The position numbers were made by a program, and so were the translations under genes. A DNA stretch of 47,084 bases. Origin: CAZMFZ01 sp964565665 (GTDB lineage Bacteria > Bacteroidota > Bacteroidia > Cytophagales > UBA9547). The notes beneath the pieces are model-generated. The model did not search any database. It saw only the letters and a list, made by a program, of their open reading frames with translations, and had not been told where the DNA came from. The stretch covers positions 1 to 47,084 of the forward strand of contig CAZMFZ010000008.1 in the NCBI GenBank assembly GCA_964565665.1. The letters are read 5' to 3'. Within the stretch, counting starts at the first letter, position 1, and each line of letters begins with the position of its first letter. Below are positions 8,922-17,346 of the stretch, in pieces.

Positions 8922-9467
8922 ATGAAAAACATTCTCAAACAGTACCAAATCGAAATTCTCAATATTGGCGGTAGGGAATCGCTATATGAATTTGAATTGA
9001 ACGATGCTTTTTTTGAGGTTTTCGAGCAGGATTTAATAAAAAAAGGAAACCTCAAAGCAAAAGTATCTCTCATCAAATCATCTGTGATGATAGAAGCCGA
9101 ATTTGATATACTGGGAGAAATTGAATTGGTATGCGACCGCTCTTTGCGGGAATTTATGTTTCCGATCGATACTGTAAATACCATATATTTCAAATTCAGC
9201 AATAAAAATGAAGAAGTATCTGATGATGTAGTGCTAATAAAAGAAGACACAAATTATATCAATTTGGCTCAATACTTGTTTGATATTGTAGGTGTAGCCA
9301 TTCCCATAAAAAAAATTCATCCAGATTTAATTACTGAAAAAGACAATGAAGAAGGCGATATATTCATTTACAGCTCTGTTTCCGATGAAAATGAACTCAC
9401 CGACAACAACATCGATATTCTAGACCCAAGGTGGGAAGCATTAAAAAAATTGAAAGATGCTTTCTGA
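8922..9467 (+). CDS. YceD/DUF177 family protein
   Basis: A 181-residue acidic protein of the DUF177 (YceD) family, recognised by its place directly before rpmF and by the core DILGEIELVCDRSLREFMFPI, in which the usual paired cysteines of the family are reduced to one (C in LVCDRS). Members are linked to ribosome or 23S rRNA maturation in plants and bacteria, but the molecular role is not settled. The C-terminal segment IDILDPRWEALKKLKDAF is the conserved end. It starts 6 bases after the broken Fic gene and is followed by rpmF after 50 bases. Confidence 0.85.
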   Translation: MKNILKQYQIEILNIGGRESLYEFELNDAFFEVFEQDLIKKGNLKAKVSLIKSSVMIEAEFDILGEIELVCDRSLREFMFPIDTVNTIYFKFSNKNEEVSDDVVLIKEDTNYINLAQYLFDIVGVAIPIKKIHPDLITEKDNEEGDIFIYSSVSDENELTDNNIDILDPRWEALKKLKDAF

Positions 9468-9482
9468 TTTGAAAATATCCAC

Positions 9483-9490
9483 TAATTTTG
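9483..9490 (+). promoter_or_regulatory. Bacteroidota-type -7 box before rpmF
   Basis: TAATTTTG followed by CA fits TAnnTTTG, with a weak TTTC at 9461-9464 about 18 bases upstream. It lies after the DUF177 stop and would start a transcript near 9497, before the rpmF ATG at 9518. It therefore separates rpmF-plsX from DUF177 at least partly. Confidence 0.55.
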
Positions 9491-9517
9491 CAGGTTCTTT
9501 ACATAAATAGAATAATA

Positions 9518-9709
9518 ATGGCACATCCTAAAAGTAAAATTTCCAGAACAAGGAGAGATAAACGCAGAACACACGATAAAGCAGAATTGCCTACTATTGT
9601 AACTTGCCAAACTACAGGAATGCCTCACCAGATGCATAGAGCACACTGGCATGAAGGCAAATTGTATTACAAAGGCAAAGTGGTAATAGAAAAAGAATTA
9701 GCGGTTTAA
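9518..9709 (+). CDS. rpmF: Ribosomal protein L32 (RpmF)
   Basis: A 63-residue 50S ribosomal protein starting MAHPKSKISRTRRDKRR, rich in Arg and Lys as expected. The open frame extends to a TTG at 9488, but that lies inside the likely promoter, so the ATG at 9518 is the start. The zinc-ligand cysteines of some L32 proteins are mostly absent (one Cys), so this is the zinc-independent form. plsX follows after 13 bases, and the rpmF-plsX-fabH order is widely conserved. Confidence 0.95.
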   Translation: MAHPKSKISRTRRDKRRTHDKAELPTIVTCQTTGMPHQMHRAHWHEGKLYYKGKVVIEKELAV

Positions 9710-9722
9710 TAAACTCCACTGA

Positions 9723-10661
9723 ATGAAAATTGCAGTTGATGCAATGGGAGGCGACTATGCCCCCAAAGCAGTAATCGAAGGTGCACTTGAGGCTAAAAAA
9801 GAATTAGAATCAAGTGCACACATTATTTTAGTTGGTAAGCAAGATGATATTAATGCTTGTCTCAACTCCGCAGGTGCACCTGCCGATTCATTCTTTATTG
9901 TTCATGCCTCTGAAGTAGTAGGTATGGACGAACATGGCACAACTGCCATCAAAACCAAACAAGATTCCAGCATTGTAAAAGGAGTAGGCATGGTGCTGCA
10001 AGGCAAAGCTGATGCTTTTGCAAGTGCAGGCAATACTGGAGCACTAATGGTGGCTTCTGTATTTATGCTCAAAACTATTGAAGGCTTGCTTAGGCCAGGC
10101 ATTGCAGGTTTTTTGCCAAAAGAAAAAGGTGGCTATGGCATCACAATGGATGTAGGAGCAAATGCCGAATGCAAACCCGAAGTATTGGCTCAGTTTGCAG
10201 AGGTAGGCTCAATAGTTTCCAGACACTTATATAATATTCCTAATCCACGTGTGGGTTTAATGAGCCTTGGTACTGAAGATTCCAAAGGCACATCTATTAC
10301 CCTTGCTGCTTTTCCCCTCATCAAAGAAAATACCAAAGTAAATTTTGTAGGCAACATCGAAGGTCGCAATGTGTTTGACGACTCTGTCGATGTGATCGTT
10401 TGCGATGGCTATGTGGGTAATGTAATGCTGAAAATGGGCGAATCAATCTACCCTTATTTGAAGAAACGAGGGTTTGTTGATGATTTTGTAGAACTTTTCA
10501 ATTGGCAAAATGTAGGCGGAAGCCCTATAGTTGGCATCAATGGCAATATTGTTACTGGTCATGGGGCATCTACAAGTTATGCTATTAAAAATATGATTAA
10601 GCTGACAGTAGAAATTGTAAAGTCAGATCTCACAAACAATATCAAAAAATCATTCTGCTAA
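9723..10661 (+). CDS. plsX: Phosphate acyltransferase (PlsX)
   Basis: Makes acyl-phosphate from acyl-ACP for phosphatidic acid synthesis, as a peripheral membrane enzyme. The 312-residue length is normal. Diagnostic blocks are the start MKIAVDAMGGDYAP, ASAGNTGALM, GYGITMDVGANAECKPE, GLMSLGTEDSKG and FVGNIEGRNVFD, followed by VIVCDGYVGNVMLK and GHGASTSYAI near the end. It sits 13 bases after rpmF, and fabH follows after 99 bases that contain a possible promoter. Confidence 0.96.
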   Translation: MKIAVDAMGGDYAPKAVIEGALEAKKELESSAHIILVGKQDDINACLNSAGAPADSFFIVHASEVVGMDEHGTTAIKTKQDSSIVKGVGMVLQGKADAFASAGNTGALMVASVFMLKTIEGLLRPGIAGFLPKEKGGYGITMDVGANAECKPEVLAQFAEVGSIVSRHLYNIPNPRVGLMSLGTEDSKGTSITLAAFPLIKENTKVNFVGNIEGRNVFDDSVDVIVCDGYVGNVMLKMGESIYPYLKKRGFVDDFVELFNWQNVGGSPIVGINGNIVTGHGASTSYAIKNMIKLTVEIVKSDLTNNIKKSFC

Positions 10662-10698
10662 TTTTTTAAAGAAATTAATGTATTTACAAAGCATTCCA

Positions 10699-10726
10699 TT
10701 TGAAAAAATAGTAGATGCTACATTTG
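10699..10726 (+). promoter_or_regulatory. Likely promoter of fabH
   Basis: TTTG (10699-10702) and TACATTTG (10719-10726) match the Bacteroidota -33 and -7 elements, but the spacing of 16 is shorter than the usual 19-21. It sits between plsX and the fabH ATG at 10761. Confidence 0.5.
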
Positions 10727-10760
10727 CCGTACTTGTTATAAACGAACGAATATAATTACA

Positions 10761-11750
10761 ATGAAAAATATCAAGGCGGTTATCAAAGGAGTTGGCGGTT
10801 ATGTTCCCGATTATGTGCTTACCAATCAAGAATTGGAGCAAATGGTCGATACCAAAGATGAATGGATTGTGAGCCGAACTGGGATAAAAGAACGAAGAAT
10901 ACTGAAAGGAGATTTGGGTTCGTCATTTATGGCGGAAAAGGCAGCGAGAATGGTGCTTGAAAAAACCAACACAAACCCCGAAAATATCGATTTGATAATC
11001 TGCTCTACTGTTACCCCTGATTATTTATTTCCCGTAACCTCAAATTTGCTTTGCGACAAACTAGGAGCTAAAAATGCTTTTAGCTACGATATGCTGGCAG
11101 CTTGTTCAGGCTTTTTGTATTGCCTAGCCACCGGAACTGCATTTATTGAATCTGGCAGATTTAAAAAAGCATTGTTGATAGGTGTAGATAAAATGTCGTC
11201 TATAGTTAATTATAAAGACAGAACAACTTGTATCATTTTTGGAGATGGAGCGGGTGCAGTATTACTTGAAGCAGAGGAAGATTCTGAATATGGTGTACAA
11301 GACATGGTAATGCGTACTGATGGCTCGGCATTTCCCTATTTAAATATGAAAGGGGGGGGAAGCATGATGCCTGCTTCAGTAGAATCTGTGCAAAGAGGCG
11401 ATCACTATATCTATCAAGAAGGAGCTACCGTTTTTAAAACTGCTGTTACGCGCATGTCGGAAATTGCAGGTAAAATAATGGAACGCAATCACCTAACAGG
11501 AGATAGCATTCAATGGCTGGTGCCACATCAGGCAAATAAGCGAATAATAGATGCTACAGCTGAAAGAATGGGTATTCCATCTGAAAAAGTTACTATAAAT
11601 ATTCAAAAATACGGGAATACTACCAACGGAACTATTCCGCTTTGTTTGTGGGATTTTGAGAAACAATTCAAAAAAGGTGATAATATTGTACTCGCGGCAT
11701 TTGGTGGTGGCTTCACTTGGGGCAGCATTTATTTGAAATGGGGATATTAA
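10761..11750 (+). CDS. fabH: 3-oxoacyl-ACP synthase III (FabH)
   Basis: Starts fatty-acid synthesis by condensing an acyl-CoA primer with malonyl-ACP. The 329-residue thiolase-fold protein has the catalytic triad C115 (AACSGFLY), H256 (VPHQANKRI) and N286 (KYGNTTNGT). The N-terminal SRTGIKERR motif and the C-terminal GGGFTWGS are conserved. It is a member of the rpmF-plsX-fabH-efp-acc cluster, and a promoter candidate lies directly upstream. Primer chain preference (straight or branched) cannot be read with confidence. Confidence 0.95.
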   Translation: MKNIKAVIKGVGGYVPDYVLTNQELEQMVDTKDEWIVSRTGIKERRILKGDLGSSFMAEKAARMVLEKTNTNPENIDLIICSTVTPDYLFPVTSNLLCDKLGAKNAFSYDMLAACSGFLYCLATGTAFIESGRFKKALLIGVDKMSSIVNYKDRTTCIIFGDGAGAVLLEAEEDSEYGVQDMVMRTDGSAFPYLNMKGGGSMMPASVESVQRGDHYIYQEGATVFKTAVTRMSEIAGKIMERNHLTGDSIQWLVPHQANKRIIDATAERMGIPSEKVTINIQKYGNTTNGTIPLCLWDFEKQFKKGDNIVLAAFGGGFTWGSIYLKWGY

Positions 11751-11767
11751 GTTGAATTAGTAATGAG

Positions 11768-11871
11768 TAATTATTAATTATTAATAATATCGGACTTGAG
11801 TTATAGTGTATTAAATACTCTTTTTAAAAACCATTACTACTTACACATTGCTAATTAATAATTAATAATTA
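11768..11871. repeat. Long AT-rich inverted repeat upstream of efp
   Basis: TAATTATTAATTATTAAT (11768-11785) is the exact reverse complement of 11854-11871, so an 18-bp stem encloses about 68 bases. The right arm ends 5 bases before the GTG start of efp. Its right half resembles the region just before accC, which also has a GTG start. Confidence 0.6.
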
Positions 11872-11876
11872 AAAAA

Positions 11877-12443
11877 GTGGCTTCAACAGCAGATTTTAGA
11901 ATGGGATTGTGTTTGGAACACAATGGCGATTTAGTTCAGATTATTGATTTCCAACACGTAAAACCCGGAAAAGGTGGAGCATTTGTTCGTACCAAATTTA
12001 AAAGCCTAAAAACAGGTAAAATATACGAATACACATTCAATGCTGGAGAGAAAGTAGATGTGGCTCGGGTGGAAACTAGGGAATATCAGTATTTATATAA
12101 AGACGACAATGGCTTTATCTTCATGGATCAAAAAACTTTTGATCAAGTAACGATTGAAGAAAAAATGGTGGAAGGCTCACAATTCATGAAAGAGGGTCAG
12201 CAGGTGTTAATACAAGTACATGCCGATACTGAGCAAGCCCTTTCTGTAGAGCTTCCTGCTTATGTGACGTTAAGAATTACCTATGCAGAACCTGCTGTGA
12301 AAGGAAATACAGCTACCAATGCCACTAAGAAAGCCACACTTGAAACAGGTGCAGAGATAAATGTGCCTCTGTTTGTAGATCAAGATCAATTGATAAAAAT
12401 CGACACCCGCGATTGGAAATATTCTGAAAGAGTAAAAGAGTAA
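11877..12443 (+). CDS. efp: Elongation factor P
   Basis: A 188-residue translation factor that rescues ribosomes stalled on polyproline. The GTG at 11877 gives the usual N-terminus MASTADFR. The loop that reaches the peptidyl-transferase centre is KPGKGGAF with a lysine (K32) at the tip, so this is the lysine-type EF-P and not the arginine (rhamnosylated) type. Genes for its modification are not in the window. The domain III end (LIKIDTRDWKYSERVKE) is intact. It lies between fabH and accB, as in many Bacteroidota. Confidence 0.95.
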   Translation: MASTADFRMGLCLEHNGDLVQIIDFQHVKPGKGGAFVRTKFKSLKTGKIYEYTFNAGEKVDVARVETREYQYLYKDDNGFIFMDQKTFDQVTIEEKMVEGSQFMKEGQQVLIQVHADTEQALSVELPAYVTLRITYAEPAVKGNTATNATKKATLETGAEINVPLFVDQDQLIKIDTRDWKYSERVKE

Positions 12444-12494
12444 TCTTAAATATATAATATTAGTTAGCCATTATTCATATAGAAATTTTCATTT

Positions 12495-12974
12495 ATGAAA
12501 CCAAAAGAAATACAAGATTTGCTAGAGTTTATAGCTCAATCGGGGCTCGAAGAAGTAAATATTGAGACAGAGGATGTAAAAATCACCACAAAAAAAAGCC
12601 CTAGCCCAGTAGCAGCACAAGTAGTATCTGCACCGCAACAAATGATGCAGGCTCCCATAGCAGCCCCACAACTGGCTGCAACCCCTATTGCAAAAGAGGA
12701 AACGCCTGCCAAACTTGCTGCTACAGACGAATCGAAATATAAAGTAATTAAATCGCCAATGATTGGCACTTTCTACCGCTCGCCCGGGCCCAATGAAGAT
12801 GTATTTGTAAATATGGGCGACATCGTAAGTGTGGGTTCAACTGTTTGTATTATTGAGGCGATGAAACTCTTCAATGAAATAGAATCGGAATTTGCAGGGA
12901 AAATAGTGAAAATGCTAGTGCAAGATGCCACACCTGTAGAATACGACCAGCCTTTATTCTATGTAGAGGCTTAG
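12495..12974 (+). CDS. accB: Biotin carboxyl carrier protein of acetyl-CoA carboxylase (AccB)
   Basis: A 159-residue carrier. The C-terminal biotinyl domain contains EAMKLFNEIE with biotin-lysine K124, preceded by an Ala/Pro/Gln-rich flexible linker (about residues 34-78). The N-terminal helix (KEIQDLLEFIAQSGLEEV) is the family signature. It delivers carboxybiotin between AccC and the carboxyltransferase. accC follows 92 bases downstream, and carboxyltransferase genes are not in the window. Confidence 0.95.
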   Translation: MKPKEIQDLLEFIAQSGLEEVNIETEDVKITTKKSPSPVAAQVVSAPQQMMQAPIAAPQLAATPIAKEETPAKLAATDESKYKVIKSPMIGTFYRSPGPNEDVFVNMGDIVSVGSTVCIIEAMKLFNEIESEFAGKIVKMLVQDATPVEYDQPLFYVEA

Positions 12975-13053
12975 TTAATGTGTAATCTGAAATGATGAAT
13001 TAGATTAGATTTTGTATTGCTTACTATTACACATTAATAATTACACATTAATA
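12975..13053. repeat. AT-rich inverted and tandem repeat upstream of accC
   Basis: TTAATGTGTAAT (12975-12986) is the reverse complement of ATTACACATTAA, which occurs twice, at 13026-13037 and 13040-13051, within a 14-base tandem unit (13026-13039 and 13040-13053). The array ends shortly before the accC GTG at 13067. It resembles the repeat before efp. Confidence 0.55.
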
Positions 13054-13066
13054 ATTATAAAAAATC

Positions 13067-14416
13067 GTGTTTAAAAAAATATTAATTGCCAATCGTGGAG
13101 AGATTGCATTGCGCGTAATTCGTACATGCAGAGAGATGGGAATAAAAACAGTTGCTGTGTATTCTACTGCCGATAAAGAAAGCCTTCACGTAAAATATGC
13201 CGATGAGGCCGTTTGTATCGGGCCTCCGCCAAGCAAACAATCGTATTTGAGTATTCTCAATATTATTTCTGCTGCTGAAATCACCAATTCAGATGCCATT
13301 CATCCTGGCTTTGGATTTCTATCTGAAAATGCTGAATTCTCCAGAATATGTGCTGAGCATAATGTGAAATTCATAGGGCCAACCCCAGAAATGATCAATG
13401 CGATGGGCGATAAATCTACTGCCAAAGCAACGATGAAAAAGGCTGGAGTTCCCACTATTCCCGGCTCAGAAGGCTTGTTAAAATCAGTAGCAGAAGGTTT
13501 GAAAATAGCCGCAAAAGTGAAATATCCCGTAATTTTAAAAGCTACTGCCGGTGGTGGTGGAAAGGGAATGCGGATTGTAAATAATGATGATGAATTTGAA
13601 AAAGGCTGGAAAGATGCAAAAATGGAGGCCGAGGCATCGTTTGGCAACGATGGGCTATATTTGGAAAAGTTTGTAGAAGAGCCTAGGCATATTGAAATTC
13701 AAATATTGGGCGATGGTAAGGGAAATATTATTCACCTTTCTGAAAGAGATTGTTCTATTCAACGCAGGCATCAAAAACTAGTAGAAGAATCACCATCTCC
13801 GGTAATGACCGAAAAATTGCGTGAAGCCATGGGCAAAGCTGCCATAGCGGGTGGAAAAGCCATAAAATACGAAGGTGCAGGTACAATAGAATTTCTAGTT
13901 GACAAAAACAACGATTTCTATTTTATGGAAATGAATACTAGAATCCAGGTAGAACACCCTGTGACTGAGCAAGTAACAGGTTTAGATTTGATAAAGAGCC
14001 AAATTTCAATTGCCGCAGGTTTCCCAATTGATAAGAAAAATTTCATTCCAACAGCTTGTGCGATGGAGTGCAGAATTAATGCCGAAGATGCAGCTAACGG
14101 ATTTAGACCCAGCCCAGGAAGAATCACCAACTTGCATTTCCCGGGTGGTTTGGGAGTTAGAGTAGATTCTCACGTGTACGATGGCTACACAATACCACCA
14201 AACTATGATTCAATGATTGCCAAGCTAATAGTAACAGCCCCCACAAGAATGGAAGCTATTAAAAAGATGAAAAGAGCTTTGCAGGAATTTGTAATTGAAG
14301 GCGTGAAAACGACCATTCCATTTCACATTAAATTGATGGATGATGCTGGATTTCAATCGGGCAAGTTCACCACAAAATATTTGGAAACGAGTTTTGATTT
14401 CGATTCTTTGAAATAG
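13067..14416 (+). CDS. accC: Acetyl-CoA carboxylase, biotin carboxylase subunit (AccC)
   Basis: A 449-residue ATP-grasp enzyme that carboxylates the biotin on AccB with bicarbonate and ATP. The GTG start gives the standard N-terminus MFKKILIANRGEIALRV. Motifs are HPGFGFLSENAEF, the glycine-rich ATP loop KATAGGGGKGMR, ERDCSIQRRHQKL, and the catalytic MEMNTRIQVEHPVTE. It ends the cluster, and a strong bidirectional hairpin follows. Confidence 0.96.
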   Translation: MFKKILIANRGEIALRVIRTCREMGIKTVAVYSTADKESLHVKYADEAVCIGPPPSKQSYLSILNIISAAEITNSDAIHPGFGFLSENAEFSRICAEHNVKFIGPTPEMINAMGDKSTAKATMKKAGVPTIPGSEGLLKSVAEGLKIAAKVKYPVILKATAGGGGKGMRIVNNDDEFEKGWKDAKMEAEASFGNDGLYLEKFVEEPRHIEIQILGDGKGNIIHLSERDCSIQRRHQKLVEESPSPVMTEKLREAMGKAAIAGGKAIKYEGAGTIEFLVDKNNDFYFMEMNTRIQVEHPVTEQVTGLDLIKSQISIAAGFPIDKKNFIPTACAMECRINAEDAANGFRPSPGRITNLHFPGGLGVRVDSHVYDGYTIPPNYDSMIAKLIVTAPTRMEAIKKMKRALQEFVIEGVKTTIPFHIKLMDDAGFQSGKFTTKYLETSFDFDSLK

Positions 14417-14442
14417 CTGTTATTTCTTTTAATCGAAAAATC

Positions 14443-14482
14443 AAACTAAAATAGACGAATGCAAATTCGTCTATTTTAGTTT
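14443..14482. terminator. Bidirectional terminator between accC and the GH30 gene
   Basis: An 18-bp perfect stem (14443-14460 with 14465-14482) is closed by a GCAA tetraloop. Both genes converge on it, and A/T runs lie on both outer sides, so it can end transcription from either direction. Confidence 0.8.
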
Positions 14483-14496
14483 ATAAGCAATTGCTT

Positions 14497-17013
14497 TTAC
14501 CTTCTTATTTGGAAAGCCTTTGATTGTCCATTAATATTTATGATGTAAAATCCATCGGGCATACTCACTGTACTTATTTCAATATTTTTAGAAATACTGG
14601 ATGAGTTTTCATTGTAAAAAACTACTCCTAAAGAATTAAATATCTTTATAGTGTTCATCCCTGAATATTGCAGTTTAATACTCAGTTTATAGGAGGCAGG
14701 ATTAGGGAATATATTTACTTTATTGACAGTTTTATTAAAATAAGTTGAAGTTTCAAGCGGAGTTACTGCTTCTATTACTCTCATTATTTTTATAGTATCG
14801 TAGCTAAATACAGTAGCTGTAACAGTAAAAACGCCAATCTCATTTATACTAATTACTCCTACAGAGTCAATTTCAGCATTATGGTTTTGAGAAAGTATTT
14901 CAAATGATCTTTTACTAGCAAATGATGAATCAGGCGTAAGTAGAGTTTCAGCAAATAACACGCTACCTATGGCCACTTTATCAGCCGCTACTTCTCCCGT
15001 ATTTAAGTCGGTAATACTGAGTTCGAAGCTTGATAATGCAACTCCTCCATGCGTAATGTCGGCTATACCTAGTATAGTAGGGTTTGCGATTGATGTGGCG
15101 AACACTCTCACTTTACCTTTTTTGAGTGGTGTGAGTAGGCCGGTACTACTAATGCTTGCATTGCCAGTAATAGCACCTACAGACCAAGCCGCCTCCTTTT
15201 GAGTTGAAGTTAACGGCAATGCTTTCGCATACATTTGTAAAGTGCCTGATGCGGAAGTAATTGTGTTTTTATAACCTTCTCCATACGCTTGTAAGGAAGT
15301 AATTGGGATTTCAGACTCAGCAATGGAATTTTTCCCGTATAATGTAACTATTGCCCCGCCTGCTATAGTATAGTTTGAAAGCATTCCACTTACAGTACCT
15401 ATAAATTCACAATTGTGGGTAGAATCTGTTTGATATACCTCGTAATGTGAAGGTGGTATAGAATTATTTACATATTCTAAATTGATAGCTATACTAGCGG
15501 CATTGCTGTTTGTGATTACCAAAGTAAGGGTCTGTTTTGCATTGTGCTGAAAAGCCAAAGCCAGAATATCGCTATTTAAATCAATACCACCAACTGAAGT
15601 GATGGGGTCGCAGCCTACACCTATTGCTCCTGGTCGAATGTAACGGTAATATTGTTTAGATATATAATAGCGTTTACCTAAAATATAATTGTCGTTGCCA
15701 GTGCGTTCTATCAAAGCGTACTCTTGTTTATAACCTTTGCTTTCACTCAACGACCACCACACCCATGCAGATATTTTGCCAAATTTTAGTGCCACATACA
15801 TAGCATTATTGAGCCTTCTGCCTCCATTCCACCAGCCAATGCCATAGCCCGATGTTTCAGTCATCCAAAAAGGACGATTGCCTTTTTTATTTGAAAGATT
15901 GTACATCGATTTCCACATATTGGCACTGCTAGATTCGGCCTTGGTACCATTTGCATTATATGCGTGTACTGCTGTGATACTGCCGTAAGGTCTAATACTA
16001 TCTACCTCTATTACTTCATTTTTATATTGCTCATATCTGAGAATATCACCTATATCTTCCGACCATACAAGTTTTGTAGCTAGCCCATCGTTTTTAAATC
16101 TTTTACCAATCGTATAAATCCCTTTTGCCATTTGCTTAGGGCTCCATATACATGATTGATATGATTGTGAAAATGCGGGTTCATTATTTATGCCAATGGC
16201 ATACAGATCTACTCCCGAAACACTTTTCATTATTTTTACATAACTCGCTAAAAATTCAGCATACTCATCTTTTCTGTCAAGTGGGTTTGGAGCAAAAGAA
16301 TTTCCAGATAAGATATTGTTAATTCCTTTCGCTGGTTTCGACCATGAACCAGACGCATCAAAGTCAGGCGAAAGAATCGTTAGCAATTAATCTATTCCAA
16401 TTGCTATTTCTATTATAAGTAGGGTCGTCTTCGGTATCCGAACAGTTATGGCCAAATCTGCAATTATTATATTTCATCCAAGCAGGATGCGACCAAACCG
16501 AACCCATTACTTTGATGGTATCACCTAATTCCAAACCTCTTTCATGGATGGCTTTTAAAAATGAAAACCAATTGTAATATTTTGCTGCCCGTTGCAATTA
16601 TTATTTGACGATCCTGATGGTTTAGCAAAAGTCACACCGCCTACAGGCGTGCAATCGGAATTAATACAGCCCCCGGCTTTTGTAGCGTCTATCGTATAAG
16701 AACCTGAAAGATTAAACTTTGAGAAATCTGTAACGAACGGATCGCTATTGTCATTTACCATTTCAAACGATTGGTCAATTTCATGCCTAATAATGGTAAG
16801 CCCCAAATCTCTCAAAACGGTATCAAGCCATTTTTTATCGTAGCCTGCATCAAGCCAATTTTTCCCTCCAAATGCTCCAAAACCATCAATTTTTTGATAA
16901 TTTACTTTTTTGTCTATCCTAATAGTAGTGGTTTGTCCAAATGAAATATTCGTGGCTATATATAGAATTGAAATAAATAATAGGTTTACTATCTTTTTTA
17001 AATTTAATCTCAT
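14497..17013 (-). pseudogene. Secreted GH30-type glycosidase with T9SS tail, two compensating frameshifts
   Basis: The gene starts at 17013 (signal peptide ending about residue 27, SFGQ) and carries the GH30 start motif KIDGFGAFGG. Near 16597 the frame shifts by -1. Residues such as YYNWFSFLKAIHERG and GSVWSHPAWMK continue in 16364-16597. Near 16370-16386 it shifts by +1 back to the original frame, which runs to 14497. The last part has the acid/base Glu in GINNEPAFSQ, the nucleophile Glu in WMTETSGYGIGWW, GKISAWVWWS, a Big_2-like Ig domain, and a T9SS sorting domain (NIFPNPASYKLSIKL ... SKAFQIRR). Restored, it is about 838 residues. GH30 enzymes cut xylans, glucans or related beta-glycans. 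It is either a decayed gene or two local indel errors. The frames of the outer pieces agree exactly. Confidence 0.8.
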
Positions 17014-17210
17014 AATATCTAATTTAAAGTTTTTTCAAATATCTTTGTAAAAATGCAGCACGGCATAAAAAATTTATATTTCACATTGGTAAAGTTATAC
17101 TATCAAACATTTATTCATATTATAAATAGCAGTATGTCTCTTTTGCTAAAGTTAAAAGCTTATTATTTTTTCGATAGATTTGATAAAGATTAATGCTTTA
17201 CCCTTGATTT

Positions 17211-17268
17211 TATTTTTGCAGCATTTACCTTTTTTCTTAATTCAATATCATTTTTTGATTTAGCTTTG
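17211..17268 (+). promoter_or_regulatory. Two candidate -7 boxes upstream of carB
   Basis: TATTTTTG (17211-17218) and TAGCTTTG (17261-17268), each followed by CA, fit TAnnTTTG. Neither has a clear TTTG at 19-21 bases upstream. The second overlaps the most upstream possible carB start (TTG 17266), which supports the GTG at 17347 as the real start. Confidence 0.45.
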
Positions 17269-17346
17269 CACAATTTATGCCGTAAAATCCTATGGCAATG
17301 GCTTATCTTTTATATTGAATATTTCACCTCTCATTATTTCAAATCT

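Noticed and set aside
12975..13053. CRISPR array
   Set aside because: The repeated units are 14 bases, adjacent and AT-only, with no unique spacers. No cas genes are present in the window.
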